This document shows, piece by piece, positions 1-11,470 of a DNA stretch of 64,000 bases; the stretch's first letter is position 1, and every line of letters begins with the position of its first letter. This DNA comes from Macrotis lagotis (Eukaryota > Chordata > Mammalia > Peramelemorphia > Peramelidae), in assembly GCF_037893015.1 (NCBI RefSeq), contig NC_133658.1, forward strand, positions 880,989,043 to 881,053,042, given 5' to 3'. The translations under genes were made by a program, and so were the position numbers. A model generated the notes under the pieces. The model had not been told where the DNA came from and did no database searches. It saw nothing but the letters and a program-made list of their open reading frames with translations.

Positions 1-598
<598 letters not shown>

Positions 599-599
599 C

Positions 600-710
600 A
601 GGGCACTGAGTAGTTAAGCAATTTTCCCAGAGTCACAGAGCCAGAATGGATCAGAGATGGAACCAACTTTTCCTAATACTTAGGCCAGTATTCTCTCCAT
701 GGCTGTGTGC
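600..710 (-). mobile_element. MIR-like SINE fragment
   Basis: Antisense MIR core pattern: a TTAAGCAATTTTCCCAGAGTCAC-type segment followed by GCCAGAATGG. Old and diverged; boundaries approximate. Confidence 0.5.
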
Positions 711-1719
711 TTAACATGAATGAAAACGGTAAACAGTCCAAGCTCACTCTTGGCTCTTTGGAGTGGTCCCTTTGGAGACCTCCTTCTACTTTGATATCAT
801 CATTCATGAAGTTCTGAGCCATTGTTTAAGGGACAGCTCTTCATCTTGTCCCTAAGAATGAAAGAACTCTATCAAAGACTTATTCAGCAAGTTGAGGAAG
901 GAAACAAGAAGCTCATACTCTAATATGGTGCCCAAATCCTTGGTCAAGTTGTCTTCCTTTTGTCTTTTTTTCCAGTCAAGAAACTAGCATAAACCACATT
1001 TTAGGATGATTGTCTTAGCAGTTATCTTGTGTTTTCCAGGTTTCTGGAGTACCTAACCTTCACATTTGTGGCCTACTTTTCATTCAATGGATTGCTGCTG
1101 GCACATATTTGCTGACCCAGGTACTGTCTCAGGCATTGGAGAAATACAGACAAAAGCAGTCCCTGTCCTCAAAATACTTTCACTCTGCTGGTTCCTAGAA
1201 CCTCTGGTTAGAATAAGGTCTGTTCTAACAATTTTCCCACTGTACCTTACCCCACATACTTATAGCAATAATATAGTAACATATTATATATAGTAACTGT
1301 ATGTTATAGACAGTTATATATGTTATAGATAGTAATAAAAGGAAATACTTCCTTCAAAACTCAGCTCAAGTACCGTCTCCTACAGGTAGTCTTCCCTCAT
1401 GCCCCTACATATTAGCATTCTTTTCCCAGTTTCTCATATGAATAGCAATTTACATTTCCATAATTTCACAGATTTAGGACTTAGCGATCTAAAGGACTAT
1501 AGAAAGTCACCTTATCCAAATCTCTCATTTTAAGAGACAAGGAAACTGAAATCTAAAATCAAGCAGCAAGTTTTCTGAGCTCTGGTCCCATATCCAAACT
1601 TGCCTAGGAGCCATTCCAACCAAACTTCATGTCCCAGAGCTGTTTCAAACTCAGTATCTCTAAAATAACCTATCATTTCTCTCCCAAACCTTCCCCTCTT
1701 CCATATTTCCTCAGTACTA
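711..1719. other. Intron 4 sequence, nothing recognised
   Basis: No exon or confident repeat. Part of 1330-1620 has the flavour of old L2/MIR sequence (for example CTCAGCTCAAGTACCGTCTCC near 1361), but it is too diverged to place. Short AT-rich tandem words occur at 1260-1330. Confidence 0.35.
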
Positions 1720-2450
1720 TTGAGGGCACCATCATCCTTCTACCAAAGGTCATAACATCAGTATCATCCTTGATGTCTCTCTGTCTTTCTGTCTGTCTTT
1801 GTTTCTCTGTCTTTGTTTCTCTTTCCCCTATCCAATCAGTTGTCAAATCTTGTCATTTCTCTTATACAAACATGACCTTGATTGAAGTTTTAATCACCTT
1901 TTATCTAGACTACCGAAATGCCTCTTGATCTACCCACCTCAACCCCTCCCCTCCTTTTCCTAATCTATGCTCAACACAGCTGTCTAAGTGATTTTTCTAA
2001 TGTATAGGTCTAACCATATCCCACTCCTCACTCAATAAATTTCAGAGCACCCCTATTATCCCTGAAGCAAATATAAAATCCTGTTTTAGTGCTTAAAACT
2101 TCTCATAATCTGTCCCCTTTCTACCTTTCCAATCTCCTTACATACTATTTCCTTAGACGCATGCTGTGGTCCAGTGACCACCATATTTTTTCTGACTCCA
2201 TGACTTTGTACTTCCTGTCCTTAATGTCTAGAATAATCTTGCTCTTCATTTCTGCCTCTTAGAATGCTTGGCTTCCTTCAAGCCTCAGCTCCAACATCCC
2301 TTCCTGGCATTCACAGACCCGAGGCGAGTTCCATGAACTAGGAGTCATCTCCCTTCAGGAGACCTTCCCCCTGTCCATCAGCTGCTAAAGCATTGCCTTA
2401 TCTCTTTTGCATGTCTTTTATAGCTATTGACTCTTGGGCAGTCCAGTGAT
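1720..2450 (+). mobile_element. L2 LINE 3' end, carrying a foreign insert
   Basis: Diverged L2 sequence: the CTGCAACAGCC-type segment is decayed, but TAAAATCCTG, CTCATAATCTGTCCCC and the CTTGGCTTCCTTCAAGCCTC block before the 3' UTR are readable. The L2 match breaks at about 2292 and resumes near 2353 (TTCAGGAGACCTTCCCC). The bases between are copied from CD30 exon 4 and are listed separately. Confidence 0.7.
2293..2352 (-). pseudogene. Partial copy of TNFRSF8 exon 4 inside an L2 element
   Basis: These 60 bases match exon 4 bases 3590-3649 in the same orientation at 57 positions, including 46 identical bases (2293-2338 against 3590-3635). Read in the exon 4 frame the copy covers the segment EMTPSSWNSPRVCECQEGM, so Thr92 becomes Met and Cys95 becomes Ser. 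Flanks on both sides are L2-like and do not resemble exon 4 or its introns, so this is not the edge of a larger tandem duplication. No convincing splice sites frame it. It looks like a short templated insertion or conversion; an assembly artefact is the main alternative. Confidence 0.9.
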
Positions 2451-2452
2451 GC

Positions 2453-2665
2453 AATGAATCAAACACTAGACTGGGAGTTAGAAAGGCAAATTCAGATCTA
2501 TCTCAGACATTAGCTATGATAATGTGGCAAGATGATTATCTTCATTTAGTCTCAGTTTCCTTATAAAATAGGAGTGATGTATCTTTCTCACAAAAAGGTA
2601 AGGTTCAAGTGAGTTAACATATATAACACTCTGTAAACTTTAAAGAGCCGTATAAAGATAATATA
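2453..2665 (+). mobile_element. MIR-like SINE
   Basis: Readable MIR order: AGACTGGGAGT near 2468, AAATTCAGATC, then CATTTAGTCTCAGTTTCC and a TATAAAGA-type end. Old copy. Confidence 0.6.
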
Positions 2666-2847
2666 TTATGTGTATATTATTACAGTATGTAGCTTTGTAT
2701 CATTATTATTTCTCTAAATGTACTGTACATATTGTCTCTCTTGTTAGTATGTAATACCCTTTAGAATCTTAGGTCTTACATTCTAACAAGCGATAATACA
2801 TAGGTAATAAATACTTATCGATTTGATTGATGAATTGATTGATTAAA

Positions 2848-3240
2848 GAGGCAGCATGGTGTAGTGATTAGAGAACTAGTCTAAAAATCAGGAAGAACTG
2901 AATTCAAGATCCACTTGTGTGACCCTGGGCAAAGTTCTAAAGCTCTTATGGACCTAGGGAGCTCTCTAAGGCTATAGATTACAAGAGTTGCCATTCAACA
3001 TTGGTAAAAGGACATTTCTTCAATGGGTGTTCTCTACATAGATGAAATCAGAAATATGATCCCTACCTTCTTCCTCCTCTTTTTTCCCAAAGATTTGGTT
3101 CAAATGTTTGTTTTTGTCATATTTGAAATTGTGTGATGTTGACAAGTCCCATTACTCTCTGAGCCTCAGTTTTCTCCTATGAAAAATGAGAGGATTCAAC
3201 TAGATGACCCAAGAGAGTGTCTTCAGCTCTAAATCTGTGA
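2848..3240 (+). mobile_element. MIR-family SINE pieces
   Basis: AGAGGCAGCATGGTGTAGTG with TGTGTGACCCTGGGCAA at 2848-2940 is a MIR head and core. A second piece, GAGCCTCAGTTTTCTCC to AAATCTGTGATTCTT, lies at 3160-3243. Both old. Confidence 0.65.
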
Positions 3241-3506
3241 TTCTTGGCAAGTTGAACCAAACCAACATTCTCAAAGAAAAAAATGCAGACATCCCACCCT
3301 TCAAATCCTATTTTGAGGGGGTTTTCCTATGCGTCATCCAACTCAATTGTACAAGAAGGTAACGATACTCAAGTAATTGCCTATGCAGGCTTATGAGCTT
3401 GCTTGAGGTCATTCACTCCAAGGGTACTGGGGAGATCTTGAGGCTCTAGGGTGGAGAGAAGTAGGAAGGCTTCAGGGAAGGAGATAATGGGGTGGAGATT
3501 CCCTAC

Positions 3507-3659
3507 CTTGGTTTTTGACTCTGGTTCCCGAATTGCACGGGGTGTGTTCCTGACAGCGGGCACAGGTGTACCTGACTTCTGTGACACAGAACATCCCTTC
3601 CTGGCATTCACAGACCCGAGGCGAGTTCCATGAACAAGGAGTTGTCTCCACAAGATCAT
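3507..3659 (-). CDS. TNFRSF8: TNFRSF8 (CD30) exon 4, cysteine-rich repeats 2-3
   Basis: Coding exon of 153 nt between acceptor TTCTCTCTCTAG and donor CAAG|GTAGGG. It enters in phase 1 (bases AT complete an Asp codon begun by exon 3) and leaves in phase 1. It encodes residues 88-137 plus the split Asp87. Cysteines are at 95, 103, 105, 111, 119, 122 and 128, spaced as in the second and third TNFR repeats of CD30; the blocks DDLVETTPCSWNS, RVCECQEGMFC and TCARC are nearly those of human CD30. This part of CD30 contributes to ligand contact (family knowledge). The frame has no stop. The next exon is not in the window. A partial copy lies at 2293-2352. Confidence 0.95.
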
Positions 3660-3884
3660 CTAGAGAGAAGAACCCAGTCAAGTATAATCTGAAAGAGCTT
3701 AAAGAAAGAGAGTCAGCAGAGGTAGAACAGTGTTTGGGGATAGATACCAAGGGACCATTAGACATTAGTGGAAGACATCCCAGGGGACAATTAGCCAGTG
3801 GCCTGAGAACATCCTGTATTTTTCAGAGAGGTAGTTTCAGTGGAGTATAAGTTCCATTTGAGTAGGCATAGCTTTCATTTAATC

Positions 3885-3966
3885 TTTATATAGCCTTGCA
3901 CCTAGTAGGCACTGGATCAATTGGATTGGATTGGATTGGACCAATTGATTGGATTGATTGGATTGA
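3885..3966. repeat. L2-type tail with short GGATT tandem repeat
   Basis: TATAGCCTTGCACCTAGTAGGCAC is an L2 3' end motif, followed by five GGATT units and related TGATT units up to about 3964. Confidence 0.6.
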
Positions 3967-4009
3967 ATGAAGAAGAGTCTAAAAATAGGAGTGGCTTTCC
4001 CTGTAAGTT

Positions 4010-4205
4010 TTATGGCATAGTTGATAGAAAGCTAGACTTGGTGCTAGGAAGACCTTGGTATAAATCCTGATTCCGACACTACCTGTGTGACCCCAAGCAT
4101 AATATTTTTCCTTCTCTGACTTTAGGTTTTCTCATCTGGAAAGTTAGGACATTGGACTACAAGTCTTCTAAGCTTCCTTCCAGTCCTAAATGTATGATCC
4201 TTTGA
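4010..4205 (+). mobile_element. MIR SINE
   Basis: GCTAGACTTGGTGCTAGGAAGACCT, CTGTGTGACCCCAAGC and TTTAGGTTTTCTCATCTGG follow the MIR order. Confidence 0.65.
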
Positions 4206-4289
4206 ATTGTTTTATGCTTTCCAAGGTGTTCTCACATGCATCATTCAAAGACAAACCCTATATTTCCACTGAGGTCCACACCATGCCCT

Positions 4290-5262
4290 ACAAAACAGTT
4301 TCTCCTCTAAGTTCTTATTTCTGTGAACATTCTACCACTCTCCCAAAACCTTGAGGGCCACCATGGCTCCTCAATCTACCTTGTCCTTCACATCCAATCA
4401 GTCACCAAGTCTTGCCCATTCTACCTCCACAAAATCTCTCCCTTCTGTCCCCTTCTCCCCAATCCGACTGTCACCAGCCTGCTTGAAATCCTCAGTACCT
4501 CTCTTCAGGCCTACTTGAATAATTTTCTAACTCATCCCCATTCTTCTAGTTTCTCTCCTCTACCACCCATCCTTTCCCTGTTGTCCAAATAATCTACTTA
4601 ATGCACAAGACTGATCCTGCCACTCCTCTAACACTTTTGATGTCTCCCTATTACCTACCAGATAAAAGTTCTCCAGCCTATATGAAAAGTTTTCCTCTCT
4701 ACCTTTCCAGGTTTATTTCACCCTAATTTCCTATACAGATTTGTCAACCAAGTGCCACAGTGGCAGTCTTCCTTGTCCTGGATGTTTTTTCTTTTTTAAT
4801 GCAGCTCAAGATCACATTGCCTAAAAAGCTAAGTTGAAGACAACTTCCACATCACATCATCAACTGATATAGAGTCATCTGACATATTCCTTACTTTCCA
4901 GCCTCTGCACATTTGCTCACAGAGCTTCCTCTATCTAAAAAGTTCTCCTGGTACACCACTGCATATTAGAGTCCTACCCATGCTTCAAGTCCAATTCAAA
5001 TGCTACTTCCTCTATGAAGCCTTCCCTGATTCCCTCTCCAACCTGAGAGGAGGTGAACTTCTTTGTTACTCTGTACTTCCTTTATGAACTCTCTTATTTT
5101 GCCTTGTGCAATAGAGATTGATCTTTCATGTTTGATTTTCTTTTCTAGACTATAAGTTCTTTGAGGGTAGAAAATATATCTTATTCATTTCTATATTTTC
5201 CTGATAGTGCCCAAACACAGAACCTTGGACATAGTAGACCATTGGTATATTTCTTAAATGAA
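4290..5262 (+). mobile_element. L2 LINE 3' end
   Basis: About 950 bp with the usual L2 order: CAATCAGTCACCAAGTCTTG, then CTGTCCCCTTCTCC, a decayed ORF2 C-terminal region, CTTCAAGTCCAATTCAAATG with GAAGCCTTCCCTGATTCC, and a 3' UTR with AAGTTCTTTGAGGG and a TTAAATGAATG end. Frames are broken throughout. Confidence 0.75.
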
Positions 5263-5407
5263 TGTTTAGATGAACAGATGGTTGGATGGATAGATGGATG
5301 TATGGACAGGATGGACTGAATGTGCTCTGAAATATACCAGTCTAAGGAGGTTATTTTTGCAATTATTAACCAAAACATTCTCATATTTTCTTTTTTTCCC
5401 CTTTGGT

Positions 5408-5546
5408 TTTTGCAAGGCAATGGGGTCAAGTGACTTGCCCAAGGTCACACAGCTAAATAAGTATTAAGTGTCTGAGGTCAGATTTGAACTCAGTTTCTCC
5501 TGACTTCAGGGCCAGTGCTCCATCCACAGTACCACCTAGCTGCCCC
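5408..5546 (-). mobile_element. tRNA-headed marsupial SINE
   Basis: Antisense: TTTTTGCAAGGCAATGGGG at the tail end, ACTTGCCCAAGGTCACACAG in the core, and ACCACCTAGCTGCCCC at the tRNA-like head. Confidence 0.93.
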
Positions 5547-5759
5547 TCAATATTTTTTAAGATCCATCAGTATGGATACTATTGCTGCTTCCCCTAAGTC
5601 ATAAATCATACTCCTTCTCTTCTTTAATATTCAGTTCTTTTCATGAGATACCATTCTCTTCCTCCAAAATTAAAAAAAAAAAACCATCCATAACAACCCA
5701 TCACCTGGTGGCTACACTTCTGACAATGAGCATCTCTGGGTTTGTTTTGGCTAGTCCTC

Positions 5760-6455
5760 CATTGAAAGTCATGCAGTCTATTGCACAGATAGGGTTACAG
5801 ACTCAAATTCAATATGAGTCAGGACAATGATATGGAGGCTAAAAAATACATCTTTGGATGTATTCGGAGAGGAAGAGCATCTAGTACTAAGGAAGTGAGA
5901 ATAACTCTGCTCATGTGGTCAGGCAACACCTGCAGAATTATGTTTAGTTTGGGGAATCATGTTTTAGGAAGGACAAGGATTTGCTAGTGTTCTGAGGGAA
6001 GTAACCAGGATGGAAAAGGACTGGAAATATTTATTTGAAAGAGATAAGTCATGAGGTAGGGAGATGGGAGGGGGGGAACTAACTGTTGTATTCAAAGACT
6101 TTGAATGAGAAAACACATGTAAAGTGCTTGGCCAATTTTAAAACCCCCTCTTTAAATGCCAGCTCTTAAGGACTGTCCATTGGAAATGGGATAAGATGTA
6201 TCTGATTTAATCTTAGAGAAGAAAACCAGGATCAATGAATGAAAGTGCCAATGATACACATTTAGGCTTAATGTCAGGGGGAAAAAATTCTCATAATCAG
6301 AGTTATGGCAAAGGGATATACTAGAAGGTCCAACCCAAACCTGAAGGTTTTGGGCAAAGATTGGTTGATCATTTAGTAGGAATGTAGAAAAGAGGTTTTT
6401 CTTTCATGGAGCTGGTCTCTGAGATCCCTTCCTGAGATTCTATAATTCTGTCAAG
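5760..6455 (+). mobile_element. CR1/L3 LINE fragment, decayed
   Basis: The CR1 ORF2 C-terminal region can be followed: AAATACATCTTTGGATG-type words, then AAGTAACCAGGATGG (the GNQDG-like block), a broken middle, and TTAGGCTTAATGTCAGG followed by the late ORF. Stops in all frames. Confidence 0.65.
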
Positions 6456-6528
6456 TCTACACTCAAAATCTCTTTAGCCAGATTCATTTAACAAATATTT
6501 ATTCAATACCTACTATGTATACAAGACA

Positions 6529-6760
6529 TAGGCAGCTAGCTAGTACAGTGGATAGAGCGCCAGGCCTGAAGTCAGAAAGAGACAATTTTCCTGAGTTCAA
6601 ATTCAGCCTACTTTCTAGTTGAGTGATCCTGGTCAAGTCACTTAACACTGGTTACCTCAGTTTCCTCATCTGTAAAATGAGTTGGTAAAAGAAATGGCAA
6701 ACTACTTCCAAGAAAACCCCAAATAGGGTTATGAAGCGACTCAACTAAAAAGCCTCAAGA
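6529..6760 (+). mobile_element. tRNA-headed SINE, long-tail type
   Basis: Head GGCAGCTAGCTAGTACAGTGG, box B-like GAGTTCAAATTCAG, core AAGTCACTTAAC, then CTCAGTTTCCTCATCTGTAA and a tail with AATGGCAAACTACTTCC and GCCTCAAGAA. Somewhat diverged. Confidence 0.85.
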
Positions 6761-7079
6761 ACAATGTACACAAGACACTGCACCTTGGCCAGGGTGGGGT
6801 TTGTTTGTTTGTTTTCTGATGATTAATTGTTGTCCAAGAAGACCTTGATCTCAAATAAATGATGGCATGACTTGCGCATTTTGTTCATTTTAGCGAGGGG
6901 AATGTTGTTCCTGGGCTTTGTGATTCTAGGATCACGTCCATGCCATGATGACACCATGATCAGAGAAGGACCTTAGAAGAAACATATCTGGATGTTTAAC
7001 TGATGTATGACAAAGAAAGCTAGAACAGGGAGAACAATCTACCAGTCTACATACAATTACTACAAAGGGGAGGGAAAGG

Positions 7080-7335
7080 GAACAAACATTTATAAAGAAC
7101 CAACTAATTGCCAGGCAGGCACTTTGCTAAGTATTTATCTTATTTGGTTCTCACAACAATCCTGAGAAGCTGGTTCTGTTATTATTCTAATTTGCAGTTG
7201 ACAATTCTGAGGCAATCAGAGGTTAAGTGACTTGCCCAGGGTCATAAAGCTAATGCGTCTCTGAGGTTGGATTTGAACTCAGGACTGTCCTGACTCCAGC
7301 CTAACATTCTATCTCCTCCATCATGTAGCTTTTTC
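7080..7335 (-). mobile_element. MIR SINE
   Basis: Antisense MIR: TTTGGTTCTCACAACAATCC, GGTTAAGTGACTTGCCCAG and GATTTGAACTCAGGACTGTC in order. Confidence 0.8.
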
Positions 7336-7895
7336 TATAATAGTGTAAATGAAAAGAACTTGTCTGAATTCGGTTTCTACGTGATGTCTAATCTTAGTCC
7401 CAAATAATTAGTGATGAAATCCAATTCCCTGCTCTCAGGAAAGTGGTGGGGAAGGGGAGGAAGGGGGACTATAGATTCAGAAGCTGCATCCATTGTAAGC
7501 AGCAGCTTCTTTGTTGGTTTGATTTGCTGAATTATACTTCTTTATGGTGAAAGGACTCTCTGAGCAATATAGGTTTTTGAAAAATCACAATGGGATTTTT
7601 AAAAAAGCAAAAAAAATAAAAATAAAAAAAAGACTTGGCTCCCTCTGTACTATAATGATGAGGGTGTAAGGACTGGCACCTAGGAAATAACCAGCTCACT
7701 CCCAACCAGCAAATCCCTAGAGTATTCTAACCCTTTGTCATCTGTATTCTCTTATATGGTCTCATGGTGTATATACACAGAAATGGACACATACTCACAA
7801 ACGTATACTCATACACACATGCACAATCCCATCATAGGTGGGGAAGGACAGAGTAGGGTAGGGACAAAAATCATGATTAGTAGCAAAGACAATAC

Positions 7896-8018
7896 CTGAA
7901 GAGCACCTAACACAGAGGAGGCATTGGGGTTTCCATTCATCTTCCAAATAATATTCTGGTTTACACTTCTTTCTACAGTCTTCAAGTCGTTGGGGACATG
8001 GCCTCCGAGGCACCTGAT
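7896..8018 (-). CDS. TNFRSF8: TNFRSF8 (CD30) exon 3, cysteine-rich repeats 1-2
   Basis: Coding exon of 123 nt between acceptor CTCTCTTTCTAG and donor TCAG|GTATTG, phase 1 to phase 1. It completes Asp46 and encodes residues 47-86. Cysteines lie at 53, 60, 64, 78, 81 and 84. The run CPQRLEDCRKKC, followed by KPEYYLEDE, is close to the human CD30 block at the same place, and the length from the preceding CYQCP motif to CPQ is the same as in human. An alternative acceptor five bases in (ATCAG|GTG) would break phase with exon 2, so I prefer the upstream AG. No stop in frame; neighbouring exons are 4.2 and 19.0 kb away. Confidence 0.95.
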
Positions 8019-8109
8019 CTAGAAAGAGAGAATAAAATTATTCTAGGTCTTCTCAGAACAGTATAGCAGGGGTGGGTTTGGAGAAAAGAGACCTAAGGTT
8101 CCCAAGTCT

Positions 8110-8460
8110 GAGTCTGTCCCTGGTTATCGTACCCTGAACAAGTCATTTGATTTGTCTAAGTCTCAAGTTTCTTTATCTATAAAAAGGAACATCAATTTGG
8201 AGTGAGAATTGCTCAGAGACTGTCTCAGCTCTTCAGGACACCACTCTCTCTTGGTCCTCAAAATTCAAGATCTCCTACTGCATCCAGGGCAATCTCCAGT
8301 TGTCCTGATCCATATCTAGTTACTGGATCAGATGGTTCTGGAGGAGAAAGCAAGACTGGGACTTTACACAACACCTCCTCACTTAAATACAATTCACTTG
8401 CATGACATGGCACCACCTCCCTGATACCATGGTCCTCTTTGAGAACAAAGGATAAACAAT
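8110..8460 (+). mobile_element. MIR piece joined to a long-tail marsupial SINE
   Basis: 8110-8200 is a MIR-like 3' part. From 8275 the tail of the longer SINE type is clear: CATCCAGGGCAATCTCCAG, CTAGTTACTGGATCAGATGG, TCTGGAGGAGAAAG and CCTCTTTGAGAACAAAGG. Confidence 0.75.
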
Positions 8461-8529
8461 TCTCTTGGTTCTCCTCCTTCCAATCTAACTTCTCTGTCTC
8501 CTTTCCTGGATCCCTCTCCAAATCATGCC

Positions 8530-9060
8530 TTCTAACCATAAATGTCCCACAGGCTTCTGACCTGGGTCCTGTTTTCTTCTCCCTTTATACTATCACATTG
8601 ATGATTTCATCAGTTTCCATTGATTTAATGACTATCTCTATGCTGATGATTCTGAAATCTATCTATCCTACCACAATTCTCTGCTCACATATCCAACTGC
8701 CTTTCAGATGTCTTTTACTGGATATCCAGAAAACATCTTAAACCCCATCAATCTTAAACTTAATGTCCAAAATAAAAAGCAATATCTTTCTGCCTAAAAT
8801 CCTTCTTACTTTCCACTTTCTCCATTACTAAAGAGGGTCACTCTCCTACCTCCTAGAATCCTCATCATCTTTCACCTTTCATCTGTTGCCAAGGTATGTT
8901 GATTTTATCTCTGCAACATCTCTCAAGCATTCCTCATTCTCTTCTCTAATACTGCCACCACCCTGGTGCAGATTTTTAATAACTCATGCTTAGATTGTTA
9001 CCTGATAGTCAATCTGCCTGTATCAAGTCTTTCCCTTCTCCAATTCATTCTGTATTTGGC
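8530..9060 (+). mobile_element. L2 LINE ORF2 fragment with RT motif
   Basis: The frame at 8541-8600 reads NVPQASDLGPVFFSLYT, a decayed form of the L2 reverse transcriptase block PQGSVLGPLLFSLYT. The following sequence matches L2 order as far as the CACCACCCTGGTGCAGAT block. Stops interrupt it. Confidence 0.75.
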
Positions 9061-10169
9061 CCTCAAAGAATATAGAAAACAAAGTACTAATTGAAAGAAT
9101 TCACAGATACAGAGTTGCTAAATTTAAAAATTCTCTTGAAAAATGACAGTCTGCAAGCATCCAGATTTTCAAATACAAAGGAAAGGAAATTTGAATAACA
9201 ATAAGACTATTCTCTGCCTACCAGAAAACACAGGTAAGAATGGAATAATGTGTTCTAAGACCAAGGGAGCTCAAGATGTATCTCAAGGTAACTTACCCTG
9301 AAAATTTGAGTTTAATTATGAATGAAGGAAGAATATTTATCAAAAAATACTCAAAAGATTCTTAGAAAGCAAAATCACAGAGAATGGGAAAGATGCTACA
9401 GGTCCCCCAAAAAGGAAGCGTGCCAATTTTCAAAAAATGAGGAAAGAGTAGTTTGCACATTATAGTTAAATGCTAGTGAGTTAAATGCAGTAATGCCAAA
9501 CCAATAAGTTTGACTTCAGTTCCTAGCAAAATCGGAAAACATTAAAGAAATAGTTTGTGAAAAGCAACTTAAAAAGTAATTGATTATTATAAAAAAGACA
9601 GTTGGGTATCATCAGAACAGCTCTTACCAGCTAAATGTCATATTTTTTGATAGAGTTATCAGGCTGGCTGATTATGGGAATAGTGTACATATAACTCACC
9701 TACATTTCAGCTAAGCATTTCACTAAGCTTTTCATGTTATTATTGGTAATAAAGTATTATTTCATAGTATTATTGGGGAAATGTGGTCCAGATAACAGGA
9801 TGAGCAACCTAATCTAAAGAAACATTGAACCCAGCAAAGGAGTTTTGTGAGAATTCTTCTATAGGAGAGAAAAGAATAGTATTGTATACTGGAGGAAAGC
9901 TTCTTCACCCTCAAAGCTCACTATAGACCTGAGCTTCTAATACTGGAAGGATTTTCCATGCTTGTGGTCCCTGACTTTAATCACATGGTTTCTCCCAGAA
10001 ACTCCATTTTAAGGAGGCCAACCATGTTTTCATTCCTCTCCAGGATACAATTATAATTCTCCGAATTTTCATCTACCACGCCCCAATATGGATAGTCCCC
10101 TTTCCCACCTTCAACTTTCTTGTACATGAGTTATTCTTCACAGGAATATGAGCTCCTAAAAGGAAAAGA

Positions 10170-10390
10170 TTGTCTTTCAATCAATCAATAAACAATTATT
10201 AAGTGCCTACTAAATGCCTGTCATTTTGCTAAGGGCTGAAGATACAAAAAAAAAAAAAAGGTAAAATACTGTCCCTGAATTCAAGGAGTTTACAATCTAA
10301 TGGGAGAAACAAGATGCAACCAATATTGTATTTGCATTTCCTAGTTCTTAACATAGCCTGACACAATAAGATCTTATTAAATGGTTGGCG
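10170..10390 (+). mobile_element. L2/MIR-type 3' tail inside the CR1 relic
   Basis: CAATCAATAAACAATTATTAAGTGCCTAC, TTTGCTAAGGGCTGAAGATAC, an A-run and CAAGGAGTTTACAATCTAATGG form a well-known old mammal repeat tail. It interrupts the CR1 match. Confidence 0.65.
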
Positions 10391-10654
10391 ACTTGACTAA
10401 AAGTAGTAGATTCAGAATTGATTAAATGTTAAAACTCAAAAAAGTAGTCATGAATAGATTGATGTTAACTTAGAGGGAGATCTCTAGAGGAGTGACCAGG
10501 GATCTGTGTCTACATTGGTCAACTCTGTTCAACATTTTTATCAGTGTCTTGGATGAAAACTCATACTTGGAATGCATAGCAAATATGCAGATGAATTGAC
10601 GCTGGAAGGACCAGGTAGCATATTTGACAATAGTGAGGATCCAAAAAAGATCTT

Positions 10655-10860
10655 AAGGGCCAAATCTAACCTACCTGAAGGTTCAAATTCAGTCTGCTCC
10701 TTGTTTTTGTATGATTTGTGAGTTAAATTTTTTTTTTACATTTTCAGAAATGAGAAAACTTTATTTTAAACAATAAAAAATCATTTTGCCATATTAAGCT
10801 TCACTGGATTTGGTCCATAGGTCATATTTTGTTGATCCATCAGCTAGAAAAAAATCTGAC
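10655..10860. mobile_element. Probable non-autonomous DNA element within CR1
   Basis: GGGCCAAATCTAACCTACCTG near the left end and GGATTTGGTCCATAGGTCAT near the right end are roughly inverted. The piece interrupts CR1 cleanly. It resembles old hAT-type elements with GGCCAAATCC-like ends; family not certain. Confidence 0.5.
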
Positions 10861-11470
10861 AAGATAAAATGTAATAGGAATAAGTGCAAAGTTTGATACT
10901 TGGGTTCAAAAAAATCACCTGCATTTAACACTTGGGGGTTTTAGTGGACTGAATAGTCAAAATGAGGCAATAGTGTGAGAAACCAATCAAAAAATTAAGT
11001 TACCCTAGGATGAATTTAAAAATACAGAATTTCTAGAACACCAAAAGTTGTAGTCCTATTGGACTCTGTTCTAGTCAGACCACATAAAAACTATTATATG
11101 CTCCATTTTAAGAAAGTTTCTGGAGAGAAGGAAAAATAGAATAACGATATTAGAAACAAAGTCAGCTGAGGATCAGTGATGTGGGAAAAAAGTTTTTAGA
11201 GGGAACACAACAACTATTGTGAACTATCTGAAGGACTATTAAATGGAAGGGATATTAAACTGTTCCCCTTGGCTCCAGAGAGAGGACAAAAGTAGAAGCA
11301 AAGATGGGTAAGTGCAAAGAGGCAGGTTTCATTTTGATGTCAGGAAATCATTCCTGACAATTTGAGGCTATTTTTGAGGACTGTAGGTAGAAGGGAGTAT
11401 CATTGTTTAGGCACTGCTCGAGCTTGGTAGCCTCTGAGGTTCCTTCCAGTCCTGAAATGCATTGATTTGA

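Larger units (their letters stand above)
9100..11470 (+). mobile_element. Long CR1/L3 LINE relic, interrupted
   Basis: Colinear CR1/L3 ORF2 sequence. It runs from about 9100, through AATAAGTTTGACTTCAGTTCC (9505) and AGAGTTATCAGGCTGGCTGA (9651), to about 9785; resumes near 10395; and has GACCAGGGATCTGTGTC with TTCAACATTTTTATCAGTGT (10493-10550) and CTTGGGTTCAAAAAAATCAC (10899). It ends in CCTCTGAGGTTCCTTCCAG near 11431. Two insertions split it (about 9790-10390 and 10655-10860). All frames are broken. Confidence 0.75.

Noticed and set aside
2293-2352. The exon-like copy as an alternative CD30 exon
   Set aside because: No credible acceptor with a pyrimidine tract and no donor next to it, and a key cysteine is changed.
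3381-3659. 92-codon minus-strand frame starting at the exon 4 acceptor
   Set aside because: A shifted frame of exon 4 read through the donor. The CD30 frame is the one that is conserved and in phase.
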